A program made the position numbers and the translations under genes. The notes under the pieces are model-generated. The model saw only the letters and a program-made list of their open reading frames with translations. It was not told the origin of the DNA and did no database searches. Shown here in pieces: positions 1 through 6,733 of a stretch of 25,257 nt of DNA. Positions within the stretch are counted from its first letter, which is position 1, and every line of letters begins with the position of its first letter. Where the stretch lies: positions 1-25,257 of the forward strand of contig JAATEW010000064.1 of the NCBI GenBank assembly GCA_015655535.1, written 5' to 3'. The DNA is from Hyphomicrobiales bacterium (lineage in GTDB: Bacteria > Pseudomonadota > Alphaproteobacteria > Rhizobiales > Beijerinckiaceae).

Positions 1-1983
1 GATAAACGCGAGCTGCGGCGCTTCATCAATGCGAAGCCCATTCTCGATTATTCGGCGCTCGAGCCCGGAGAAGTGCCGTCGGACTTCATAAGGCAGACCG
101 CGCGCGATCTCGGCTTCACACCCGCCGATGGCGTGCGGGTGCGGCTGACCGGACTGGTGCCGTTGGCGGATGAGGAATTTGCGACCGTCGCCGATGGCGC
201 TGGCCTCAATGGCGCGCTGACCGCGCTGATCGTGCTCTTCATCATCTGGCGCGCCTTGAAATCCATGCGCATCGTGCTGGCTGTTGCGATAAGCGTTGTC
301 GTCGGCCTTTGCATCACCGCGGCCGTCGGCCTGATGATGGTCAGTGCTTTGAATCTGATCTCCGTCGCTTTCGCGGTTCTCTTCGTCGGCATAGGCGTCG
401 ATTTCGGGATCCAATATAGCGTCCGCTATCGCGCCGAGCGTTACGAGGAACCGGATTTTTTCAAGGCGATCGACTTGGCGGCTTCAAAAGCCGGACGCCC
501 GCTTGCGCTGGCCGCCGCCGCGACGACGGCAGGCTTTTACTCCTTCCTACCGACCGATTATCGCGGCGTTTCGGAACTGGGCCTCATCGCCGGCACCGGC
601 ATGATCATCGCCTTCTTCAGCGCGATCACCGTTTTGCCGGCGCTTTTGTCTTTGCTCCGGCCGCCGGCCGAACGGGAGCCGGTTGGTTACACGTTCCTCG
701 CGCCCGTCGATGCGTTTTTGTCGAACCATCGCTATGCGATCGTCATCGGCACTTTGGCTGTCGCACTCGCCGGGACGCCGCTTTTGCGCAACCTCCATTT
801 CGATTTCAATCCGCTCAATCTGCGCAGCAGCAAGGTGGAATCGGTTGCGACCTTGCTCGACCTCGAGAAGGATCCAAACGGCGATACCAACACGATCAAC
901 CTTCTTGCCCCGAATTTCGCGGCGGCGAAGCCCGTTGTCGAACGGCTTGAAAAACTGCCCGAGGTCGCGCGCGTCACGACGCTCGAAGATCTGGTCCCGG
1001 CGGGTCAGGACGAGAAGCTTCCGATCATTCAGCAGGCTGCGGCGACTTTGCTGCCGCTCTTCGATCCGCAGCGGCGCCTCGATCCGCCGACCGATGCGGA
1101 TGATGTCGCGGCCATGAACAAGGCCGCCGAGGCTTTCACGACGACCGCAGCCGGCGAGACCGGGAAGGGCGCTGACGACGCGCGCCATCTCGCCGATCTC
1201 ATCCACCAGCTTGCCGTGGCACCGCCGGCGACACGGGCGGCGGCCCGCGCCGATCTGCTGCCGAGCCTGAATGTCACGCTCGATCTGATGGCGGATTCCT
1301 TGCAGCCGCAAAAGACGACGGTCGATTCGATTCCGCCGGGTCTGCGGGCCGATTGGGTCGCACCTGATGGGAAGGTCCGCATCGAAGCCGTGCCGAAGGG
1401 CAATCCCAACGACAATGAGGTCCTCACCAAATTCACCAAGGCCGTGCAAGCGGTCGATCCCAATGCGACCGGCGAGCCCGTCGCCATTCAGGAATCCGGC
1501 GCGACCATCGTGAAGGCCTTCGTCGAGGCGGGCCTCTGGGCGCTTTTGTCGATCAGCGTGCTTTTGCTGATCGTCTTGCGGCGGATCACCGACGTGCTTT
1601 TGACGCTCGTGCCGCTGCTGCTCGCCGGGCTCGTGACGCTCGAAATCACCGTCTTGATCGGGCTGCCGCTCAATTTCGCGAATATCATCGCCTTGCCGCT
1701 GCTGCTCGGATTGGGTGTCGCCTTTAAGATCTATTTCGTGATGGCTTGGCGCGGCGGCACGACCAATCTGCTCCAATCGAGCCTGACCCGCGCGGTCTTC
1801 TTCAGCGCGCTCACCACGGCGACGGCTTTCGGCAGCCTCTGGCTGTCGAACCATCCGGGCACGTCGAGCATGGGCAAGCTTCTGGCGCTGTCGCTCTGCT
1901 GCACGCTCGCGGCGGCCGTGCTCTTCCAGCCGGCCCTGATGGGACCGCCACGGGTCAAGGAAAAAGACCTGGACGTACATTGA
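1..1983 (+). CDS. hpnN: Hopanoid-associated RND transporter HpnN (3' part)
   Basis: The reading frame is open from the first base, so the N-terminus lies outside the window and 660 codons are visible. The product looks like the RND/MMPL-family inner-membrane transporter HpnN, which is known to move hopanoids toward the outer membrane. A cluster of membrane helices begins near visible residue 70 and holds the motif GVDFGIQYS (about 132-140). A large periplasmic segment with the family-like stretch FDFNPLNLRSSKVES follows. A second helix cluster near the C-terminus holds the counterpart GLGVAFKIYFV. This helix-loop-helix duplication is typical of RND proteins. The gene ends in TGA at 1981-1983, inside a perfect hairpin. 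The family call rests on recalled family features; a generic MMPL transporter is the alternative. Confidence 0.85.
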   Translation, partial: DKRELRRFINAKPILDYSALEPGEVPSDFIRQTARDLGFTPADGVRVRLTGLVPLADEEFATVADGAGLNGALTALIVLFIIWRALKSMRIVLAVAISVVVGLCITAAVGLMMVSALNLISVAFAVLFVGIGVDFGIQYSVRYRAERYEEPDFFKAIDLAASKAGRPLALAAAATTAGFYSFLPTDYRGVSELGLIAGTGMIIAFFSAITVLPALLSLLRPPAEREPVGYTFLAPVDAFLSNHRYAIVIGTLAVALAGTPLLRNLHFDFNPLNLRSSKVESVATLLDLEKDPNGDTNTINLLAPNFAAAKPVVERLEKLPEVARVTTLEDLVPAGQDEKLPIIQQAAATLLPLFDPQRRLDPPTDADDVAAMNKAAEAFTTTAAGETGKGADDARHLADLIHQLAVAPPATRAAARADLLPSLNVTLDLMADSLQPQKTTVDSIPPGLRADWVAPDGKVRIEAVPKGNPNDNEVLTKFTKAVQAVDPNATGEPVAIQESGATIVKAFVEAGLWALLSISVLLLIVLRRITDVLLTLVPLLLAGLVTLEITVLIGLPLNFANIIALPLLLGLGVAFKIYFVMAWRGGTTNLLQSSLTRAVFFSALTTATAFGSLWLSNHPGTSSMGKLLALSLCCTLAAAVLFQPALMGPPRVKEKDLDVH

Positions 1984-2010
1984 CCTCCGAAGCGGTGGCT
2001 TCGGAGGTCA
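1981..2010 (+). terminator. Perfect 12-bp hairpin containing the hpnN stop codon
   Basis: The arm TGACCTCCGAAG (1981-1992) pairs perfectly with CTTCGGAGGTCA (1999-2010) across a 6-base loop. The first three bases of the left arm are the hpnN stop codon. No T-run follows on the + strand, so this is not a canonical intrinsic terminator. It may act as a transcription or RNA-decay barrier between convergent hpnN and bfr. Confidence 0.55.
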
Positions 2011-2057
2011 TGAGAACGTGGTTGTCAGCCGTGAAACTACGACGGATTGTTTGAGCC

Positions 2058-2555
2058 TTACGAGCCGAACCCGGCGCTGCCTTCGTCCAGGGTGATATAT
2101 TTCTGACCGTAGAGCTGGACGCCGAGCTGCTTAATGAGCTCTTGCTGGGTCTCGAGGAAATCGATGTGCCGTTCCTCGTCCTTCAGGAGATCGTCGTAGA
2201 GCTCCTTGGACACACGGTCATGCACGGAGGAGCAATATTCCGCGGCTTCGGTATAGAGCGCGCGCGCTTCATATTCCGAGGCAAGATCGCACGCGATGAT
2301 CTCTTCGACATTCTGCCCGATCTTCAACGGATCGAGCACCTGCATATTGGGGAAGCCTTCGAGGAAGAGAATGCGATCGGTGAACCGGTCGGCGTGGCGC
2401 ATCTCCTCGATCGATTCCTCGCGCCACTTCTTGCCCAATTCCTTGTAGCCCCAATTGCTCAGGATGCGGAAATGCAGCCAATATTGGTTAATGGTCGTCA
2501 ATTCGCTGCGCAGGCTTCGATTTAAATATTCGAGAACCTTTTCATCACCCTGCAT
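2058..2555 (-). CDS. bfr: Bacterioferritin
   Basis: Haem-containing ferritin that oxidises Fe(II) and stores ferric mineral in a 24-subunit cytoplasmic shell. I chose the ATG at 2555 rather than the in-frame ATG at 2570. A GGAG lies six bases before it, and this start numbers the residues exactly as in E. coli Bfr: haem ligand Met52, and ferroxidase residues Glu18, Glu51, His54, Glu94, Glu127 and His130 are all present. The protein is then 165 residues, the usual family size. It lies just downstream of a bfd-like gene on the same strand, and an inverted repeat resembling an iron-responsive (Irr/ICE) box lies about 67 bp before the start. Iron storage and release partners encoded side by side are common in proteobacteria. 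Confidence 0.96.
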   Translation of the reverse strand: MQGDEKVLEYLNRSLRSELTTINQYWLHFRILSNWGYKELGKKWREESIEEMRHADRFTDRILFLEGFPNMQVLDPLKIGQNVEEIIACDLASEYEARALYTEAAEYCSSVHDRVSKELYDDLLKDEERHIDFLETQQELIKQLGVQLYGQKYITLDEGSAGFGS

Positions 2556-2621
2556 CGGGGACTCCAACATTTGAGAGAACGAGGCTGCCCGAAGTCCGTC
2601 GAATCGGGCCGGGCCGCCTAG

Positions 2622-2638
2622 TTTAGACTAGTTATAAA
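2622..2638 (-). promoter_or_regulatory. Possible Irr/ICE-type iron box upstream of bfr
   Basis: TTTAGACTAGTTATAAA is a 17-base near-palindrome. As I recall it, the alphaproteobacterial iron control element bound by Irr is TTTAGAA-N3-TTCTAAA, and this site matches 12 of its 14 defined positions. It sits between bfd and bfr, about 67 bp before the bfr start. bfr is a known Irr target in rhizobia. The match is by eye and the consensus is from memory. Confidence 0.45.
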
Positions 2639-2694
2639 CAAGATAGGGAGATAGGGCAAGAAATCAGCCCCGCATGACGGATATCATACGATAA

Positions 2695-2934
2695 TCACGA
2701 GGCGAAGCTGGGTGCGCCATTGTCGCAAGCCAAATCGCACATGTCGGCATTGGCCGTGTTCGACTCTGCGAGGGCCTGAATGATGATGGTCTGAACTGTC
2801 GAAAAACAACGTCCGCAGTTCGGGCTGCAGCCCATGCATTTATAGAGGGCGCCCGGCGTTTTCGGGCAGGTCCCGCCATTGAGAGAAGCGCGGATTTTCG
2901 TGTCGGAAAGAACGTTGCAGGAGCATACGATCAT
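2695..2934 (-). CDS. bfd: Bacterioferritin-associated ferredoxin-like [2Fe-2S] protein
   Basis: Small protein (79 residues) of the BFD-like [2Fe-2S] family, which delivers electrons to bacterioferritin to release iron. The start at 2934 gives the family N-terminus MIVCSCN. The cluster-ligand pattern is C4-x-C6 then C40-x-x-C43, close to C4, C6, C38 and C41 of E. coli Bfd. The frame stays open for 67 codons upstream to 3135, but that part does not look like protein and no family member carries it. The Shine-Dalgarno signal is weak (GGTG). Oddities are five further cysteines (23, 33, 36, 66, 70) and a C-terminal tail beyond the cluster fold. The position directly upstream of bfr supports the role. 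A stand-alone BFD-like ferredoxin with another partner is possible. Confidence 0.85.
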   Translation of the reverse strand: MIVCSCNVLSDTKIRASLNGGTCPKTPGALYKCMGCSPNCGRCFSTVQTIIIQALAESNTANADMCDLACDNGAPSFAS

Positions 2935-3125
2935 CGGGGCACCGAAAGTACGATCCGCGCAGCGAATCGGTGTGAGAGGGTGAGCGCTTAGAAGAAAAGC
3001 AAAGGCCATGCCATTTTCGTGATCGCGGGTGACTTGTCCTCGTTGGGAAAACTTGCAGCGTCGCGACCACTGAAGAAGCGATACATCCAATACTTTTGCC
3101 GGACAAGTGGAGCCAAGAAGATTAC

Positions 3126-3200
3126 AATGGTTCAAAACTAAAAGCTAAGCACTTCTAGATTAAAATGGTTCAAGAATAGATCTGTCTAAAAGGTAAGCAG
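3126..3200. repeat. Imperfect direct repeat upstream of bfd
   Basis: AATGGTTCAA occurs at 3126-3135 and again at 3164-3173. Each copy is followed by a related block: CTAAAAGCTAAGCAC at 3138-3152 and CTAAAAGGTAAGCAG at 3186-3200. Copy 2 has about ten extra bases between its two blocks. The A+T content is clearly higher than in the surrounding genes. It could be a duplicated regulator-binding region or a degraded repeat. Confidence 0.5.
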
Positions 3201-3221
3201 CAAAGCCAAACGCAATGCAGC

Positions 3222-3273
3222 TAGAGCGGGATGAGCAAAAGTGTGAGCGATTTCGCGCCTGCATCCCGCTCTA
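3222..3273. repeat. Palindromic intergenic repeat, Hyphomicrobiales type
   Basis: The arms TAGAGCGGGATG (3222-3233) and CATCCCGCTCTA (3262-3273) are perfect 12-bp inverted copies around a 28-base loop containing AAAAGTGTGAGCG. Elements of this general form are, from memory, dispersed in intergenic DNA of many Hyphomicrobiales. It probably represents a non-autonomous mobile or REP-like element. Confidence 0.65.
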
Positions 3274-3285
3274 AATTATTGAATC

Positions 3286-3357
3286 GATCACGTTTCATGA
3301 TTCTGGATGAGCCCCTCGGGCTTGCCCGAGTTGGGCTGATCCAGAATCATCGTGATC
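3286..3357. repeat. 72-base nested cruciform downstream of ppkA
   Basis: Nested inverted arms can be read directly: GATCACG (3286-3292) with CGTGATC (3351-3357), TGATTCTGGAT (3298-3308) with ATCCAGAATCA (3339-3349), and an inner CTCGGGC/GCCCGAG. It begins 12 bases after the neighbouring palindrome, so the two probably form one composite repeat. It ends six bases short of the ppkA stop codon and could end that transcript, although it has no T-run. Confidence 0.6.
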
Positions 3358-3363
3358 TAGCGG

Positions 3364-5235
3364 TCAGCGGTCGACCTTGAACAATTTCGCGCTGACCGAG
3401 AGCTGCTGATTGGCCTTATCCGCCTCGGTCAGAATCTGCGGAAAGAGCTTGTCGGCATTGGCGAGCTTGGAGGCATGAAGCGCCGCGACGGGTTTGTTGC
3501 TCGCGACGGCCAAGATGAACTGCGGCTTGCCGTCCGCAAGCTCAGGGCCGGGGCGCAGCGAAAATGATAGCTTATCCTCGCCGGTTGTCGGCACCATCCG
3601 CACCGATCCGTCGTCGGCGACCACAAGAAGATCGACCTGGCGGCCATCGAGCTCCGTCAGCGTGCCGGACAAAGGCTGGCCGGATTTTAAGGTCGCCGAC
3701 GCAAGGTCGAGGCGCGGTGCCACCGCCGCGCGCGCGCGCAGCTTGCCGAGAAAGGCGACGACCGGACATTCGCCTTGCGCCACCTGTCGCACGCCGATGT
3801 CGGCTTCGAAACCCTGGGCACGGCGAAATGCATCGTCCAGCACCTGAAACGGCGCGGCCGACGTGCCATAGCCCTCAAGCACCGCGCCCGACTCGGCCAC
3901 TTGAACGGGCTTCACGAAGAAGCAATCCCCGCCGTCATATTGATTGATATATTGCGTCACGGCGCTGATCTTCTGCCTGCGGGCCGGGTCGCCGGATTGA
4001 TCCAGAACCGTCTGAATGTCGGTGCCGGGCTGGGTGCTTTGCGCCAGCTTGCCGATATCGGCCGGCGCGGCGAGGCCGGACGCGACATGGCTGACCTCGG
4101 GCTCGCCCGGAAGGATCTGCGGCGGCGTCTCCGAATTGGTCAAGGCGGGCGCCTGGTCGGCCTGTAAGATCGGCGCGGCGGGCGGCGTGACAGTCGCGGA
4201 AGGCCGCAAGACCAGATAGAGCCCGATCGCGACGAGGGTCGCCGCGGCGAAGGCGCTGCCGCCGATCAGTATGGCGCGCTGAGGCGTGCCGCTGCCGGTC
4301 TCCTGCCTTAGCCTCTGCTTCGGCTTGAACTGCGTGCCGGACCTTTGCCGCAGTTTGAGATTCGTATGCCGCACCGTCGTGCCCGGGCCGGCCACCCATT
4401 CGGCGACTTCCGCCATCGAGGCCGGGCGGTCGTCCGGGTTGGGCTGTAGCATCTGCTCGATGAGCGGCCGCAGGCGCGAATCGATCGGGCCAATGTCCGG
4501 GACAGAGCGGCGTTTTTCGATGACGTCGACATGGCTGCCGCCCATATCGACCGGACCATGGCGCAAGGCTTCCGCGAGCACCAAGCCGAGGCTGTAAATG
4601 TCGGAGCGCGGCGTCACATCGCCGCCGAAGAGTCCGAGCTGTTCGGGCGAGACATAATTATATTTGCCGGCAAAGCCGCTGCCGATGACGGTGCCGTCGT
4701 CGCCAAGCCGCGTCGAGCGGGCGATGCCGAAATCGATGATCTTCGCGCGGCTCCTGTAGCCGGCCGGGATGATGATATTGTCAGGCGAGACGTCGCGGTG
4801 GACGATGCCGCGTTCATGCGCCGCATGAAGGCCGGCGGCGATGCGCTGCATGAGTCGGTAGACCGCCTCGAAGGCCAGGGGGCCGCCGCGCAACATGGCC
4901 GAAAGGCTTTGCCCGTCGACAAATTCCATCGCGAGATAGGGACGGTTGAGGATTGGATCGATCGTGAAGACGTAATAGCGCACGATCGCTTCGTGGTAGA
5001 GATTGTGAAGCGCCGAGGCTTCCTTGCGGAACAGGGCCAGAGCCGCTTCGGCCTCGGCCATATCCGAACGGATCAGTTTGATGGCGACGACGTCGCCCGT
5101 TTGAATCGCGTGGCCTTTATAGATTTCGCCCATGCCGCCGGCGGCGATCGGCTCGTCGATCTCGTAGATGCCATTCAGCTGAGTCCCCGGAGGGATGATC
5201 GGCCGCGTGGCTCCAAACGAGGCGGCCTGGTTCAT
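3364..5235 (-). CDS. ppkA: T6SS-associated transmembrane Ser/Thr protein kinase PpkA
   Basis: Hanks-type kinase that activates type VI secretion by threonine phosphorylation; 623 residues. The start at 5235 forms an ATGA overlap with the pppA stop, with GGGG upstream; an in-frame ATG at 5247 is the alternative. The kinase domain (about 23-282) has the glycine loop GGMGEIYKG, Lys53 in VAIKLI, HRD at 146-148 with Asn153, DFG at 168-170 and the P+1 motif SPEQ. A single membrane helix follows at about 321-343. The remaining roughly 280 residues should be periplasmic. I see only two cysteines in the whole protein, C438 and C490, both in this outer part, so they may form a disulfide. It is the last gene of the tssL-tssM-tagF-pppA-ppkA unit, equivalent to impN. 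The periplasmic region may sense a signal, which is inference. Confidence 0.92.
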   Translation of the reverse strand: MNQAASFGATRPIIPPGTQLNGIYEIDEPIAAGGMGEIYKGHAIQTGDVVAIKLIRSDMAEAEAALALFRKEASALHNLYHEAIVRYYVFTIDPILNRPYLAMEFVDGQSLSAMLRGGPLAFEAVYRLMQRIAAGLHAAHERGIVHRDVSPDNIIIPAGYRSRAKIIDFGIARSTRLGDDGTVIGSGFAGKYNYVSPEQLGLFGGDVTPRSDIYSLGLVLAEALRHGPVDMGGSHVDVIEKRRSVPDIGPIDSRLRPLIEQMLQPNPDDRPASMAEVAEWVAGPGTTVRHTNLKLRQRSGTQFKPKQRLRQETGSGTPQRAILIGGSAFAAATLVAIGLYLVLRPSATVTPPAAPILQADQAPALTNSETPPQILPGEPEVSHVASGLAAPADIGKLAQSTQPGTDIQTVLDQSGDPARRQKISAVTQYINQYDGGDCFFVKPVQVAESGAVLEGYGTSAAPFQVLDDAFRRAQGFEADIGVRQVAQGECPVVAFLGKLRARAAVAPRLDLASATLKSGQPLSGTLTELDGRQVDLLVVADDGSVRMVPTTGEDKLSFSLRPGPELADGKPQFILAVASNKPVAALHASKLANADKLFPQILTEADKANQQLSVSAKLFKVDR

Positions 5236-6020
5236 TTCTGACCCCATTGGGCGATCGGACCCGTCGTCGCGGGAAAGACCACCGTCGACCCGCGCGGCGC
5301 GTAGCGGATCACGACAACCGTGACATTGTCGAGCGCGCCGCGTTCCATCGTCAGGGCCACGAGCGCATCAGTCGCGCTTTGCGGCGCGTGAAAGCGCGCG
5401 ATCTGGAAGATTTCCTCATCGCTCACATGCGCGGTGAGACCGTCGCTGCAGATCACGAACGTGTCGCCCTTCTGCAAAACGCCTTGCGTGATTTCGACAT
5501 CGATCTCGTCGTGAACGCCGATCGCCCGCGTAATGACGTTGCGGCGCGGCCAGTTCTGCGCCTCCTCTTGAGTGAGGACGCCTTCGGCGATCAATTCGGC
5601 AACTTCGGTATGATCGCGCGAGACTTGCGACATCTGATCGCCGCGCACGAGATAAATGCGGCTGTCGCCCGACCAGAGGCAGGCATAATAGCCGTCATGT
5701 GCGAGAAAGGCCGCGACCGTCGCGCCGATCACGATGCCGCCTTTCTCGTCGGCGATCTGCAAAAGCTTGCTGTTTGCCTGCGACAGGCGATCGTAGCAAA
5801 GCGTGACGAGATCCGTCACCGAGGTCGGCGTTCTGATCGTCTGCAAGGCATTGACGACCGTCGCACTTGCGAGCGCGCCCGCCTCATGCCCGCCCATGCC
5901 GTCGGCGACGGCCCAGACGCCGCTTTCCGGCAAAACGAGAAAAGCGTCTTCGTTTTCGTCGCGGACCTTGCCGACGTCGGTGGTTGCCCCGCTATCGAAT
6001 ATACGGACCATCTGACTCAT
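5232..6020 (-). CDS. pppA: T6SS-associated PP2C-type protein phosphatase PppA
   Basis: Metal-dependent Ser/Thr phosphatase of the PP2C family, predicted to reverse PpkA phosphorylation and switch the T6SS off; 262 residues, cytoplasmic. Family motifs appear in order: the N-terminal DENED segment (21-25), VADGMGGHEAG with metal-site Asp40-Gly41, SGDSRIY with Asp119, CSDGLT with Asp193-Gly194, and the C-terminal LDNVTVV with Asp231-Asn232. The length equals a bare catalytic domain. The ATG at 6020 overlaps the tagF stop as ATGA, and its own stop overlaps the ppkA start in the same way, so the three genes are probably translationally coupled. Agrobacterium has a TagF-PppA fusion protein; here the two functions are separate genes in different frames. 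Confidence 0.93.
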   Translation of the reverse strand: MSQMVRIFDSGATTDVGKVRDENEDAFLVLPESGVWAVADGMGGHEAGALASATVVNALQTIRTPTSVTDLVTLCYDRLSQANSKLLQIADEKGGIVIGATVAAFLAHDGYYACLWSGDSRIYLVRGDQMSQVSRDHTEVAELIAEGVLTQEEAQNWPRRNVITRAIGVHDEIDVEITQGVLQKGDTFVICSDGLTAHVSDEEIFQIARFHAPQSATDALVALTMERGALDNVTVVVIRYAPRGSTVVFPATTGPIAQWGQK

Positions 6021-6727
6021 AACGGCTTTACCCCGATCGCAATCGTTTCTGCCCCGCGGCGCTCGAAATGTCCCGTGAGCATATCCGTAAAGACCTCCGT
6101 TTCGGGAAAGTGCTTACGCATCAGGCCGACAGGTCTGAAACCCTCGCCGCCGGCCGTCCACCAGAAGGTCGTCGCCGCGACGCTACAATCTTGATAGGCC
6201 AGTCTGCAAACCGCGAAAAGCTCGGCCAGGGGCGCTGCCGGCCGATCGTTATATGGCGCGGCGAATTTCGGTTCCGCGACAGAGGCATGCAGTGCGTCGG
6301 CACCATCGTTTTTTAATTTGCCGATCTCCTCGAGAACCGCGTCGAGCGACGTATCCGGCTCAAGCGCGGATAAGAGAATGTCTTCTATTTTTTCAAACCA
6401 GGCATGACGCGGATCGATGTTCGGCGGCTTGACGGCTTCGCCCTCCGGCACGGCGATCAGGGTCAAAGGAAAATACCGGCCGACCGCGTCCATGGAGGGC
6501 ATGAAGGCGCCGAGGATGGTCTGCCCGCAGACATCCGCGCCGAGCCAGAAGCGCCAGATCGGTGCCGCCCGGAAGATCTCTTCCCATGCGCCTGCGCCGA
6601 GTTCGGCGCGGCTTTGCGTCATGCTCTTTTCCAGCCATGTCTCCCAAAAACGCAGAAAGCTTCGCGGCACTGAATGAGCGATGAAGTCGCGCCTTGCGGG
6701 GAGCTTTCCGAAAAAACCGTATTGCAT
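6017..6727 (-). CDS. tagF: T6SS-associated protein TagF (ImpM family)
   Basis: TagF/ImpM-family protein of 236 residues. Family members repress T6SS after translation, in Agrobacterium by binding the FHA protein. The signature N-terminus GFFGKLPARRDFI and the tryptophan-rich core (IWRFWLG, later TTFWW) are visible. The start lies six bases after the tssM stop (6734) with only a weak ribosome-binding site, suggesting translation coupled to tssM. Its stop overlaps the pppA start. In Agrobacterium the same position is held by a TagF-PppA fusion. No unusual truncation is seen. Confidence 0.92.
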   Translation of the reverse strand: MQYGFFGKLPARRDFIAHSVPRSFLRFWETWLEKSMTQSRAELGAGAWEEIFRAAPIWRFWLGADVCGQTILGAFMPSMDAVGRYFPLTLIAVPEGEAVKPPNIDPRHAWFEKIEDILLSALEPDTSLDAVLEEIGKLKNDGADALHASVAEPKFAAPYNDRPAAPLAELFAVCRLAYQDCSVAATTFWWTAGGEGFRPVGLMRKHFPETEVFTDMLTGHFERRGAETIAIGVKPL

Positions 6728-6733
6728 CGCCGG

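Larger units (their letters stand above)
2935..3363. other. Gene-free stretch between bfd and ppkA
   Basis: No credible coding sequence occurs here. The upstream extension of the bfd frame (to 3135) has no recognisable protein character. The stretch holds imperfect direct repeats (3126-3200), which probably lie in the bfd promoter region, and two adjacent large palindromes (3222-3273 and 3286-3357). Confidence 0.6.

Noticed and set aside
547..1980. A 477-codon open frame opposite hpnN
   Set aside because: Antisense shadow of HpnN, composed of Arg/Gln/Glu-rich sequence with no domain signs.
2935..3135. 67-codon upstream extension of bfd
   Set aside because: No BFD-like protein carries such an N-terminus, and MIVCSCN at 2934 is the family start.
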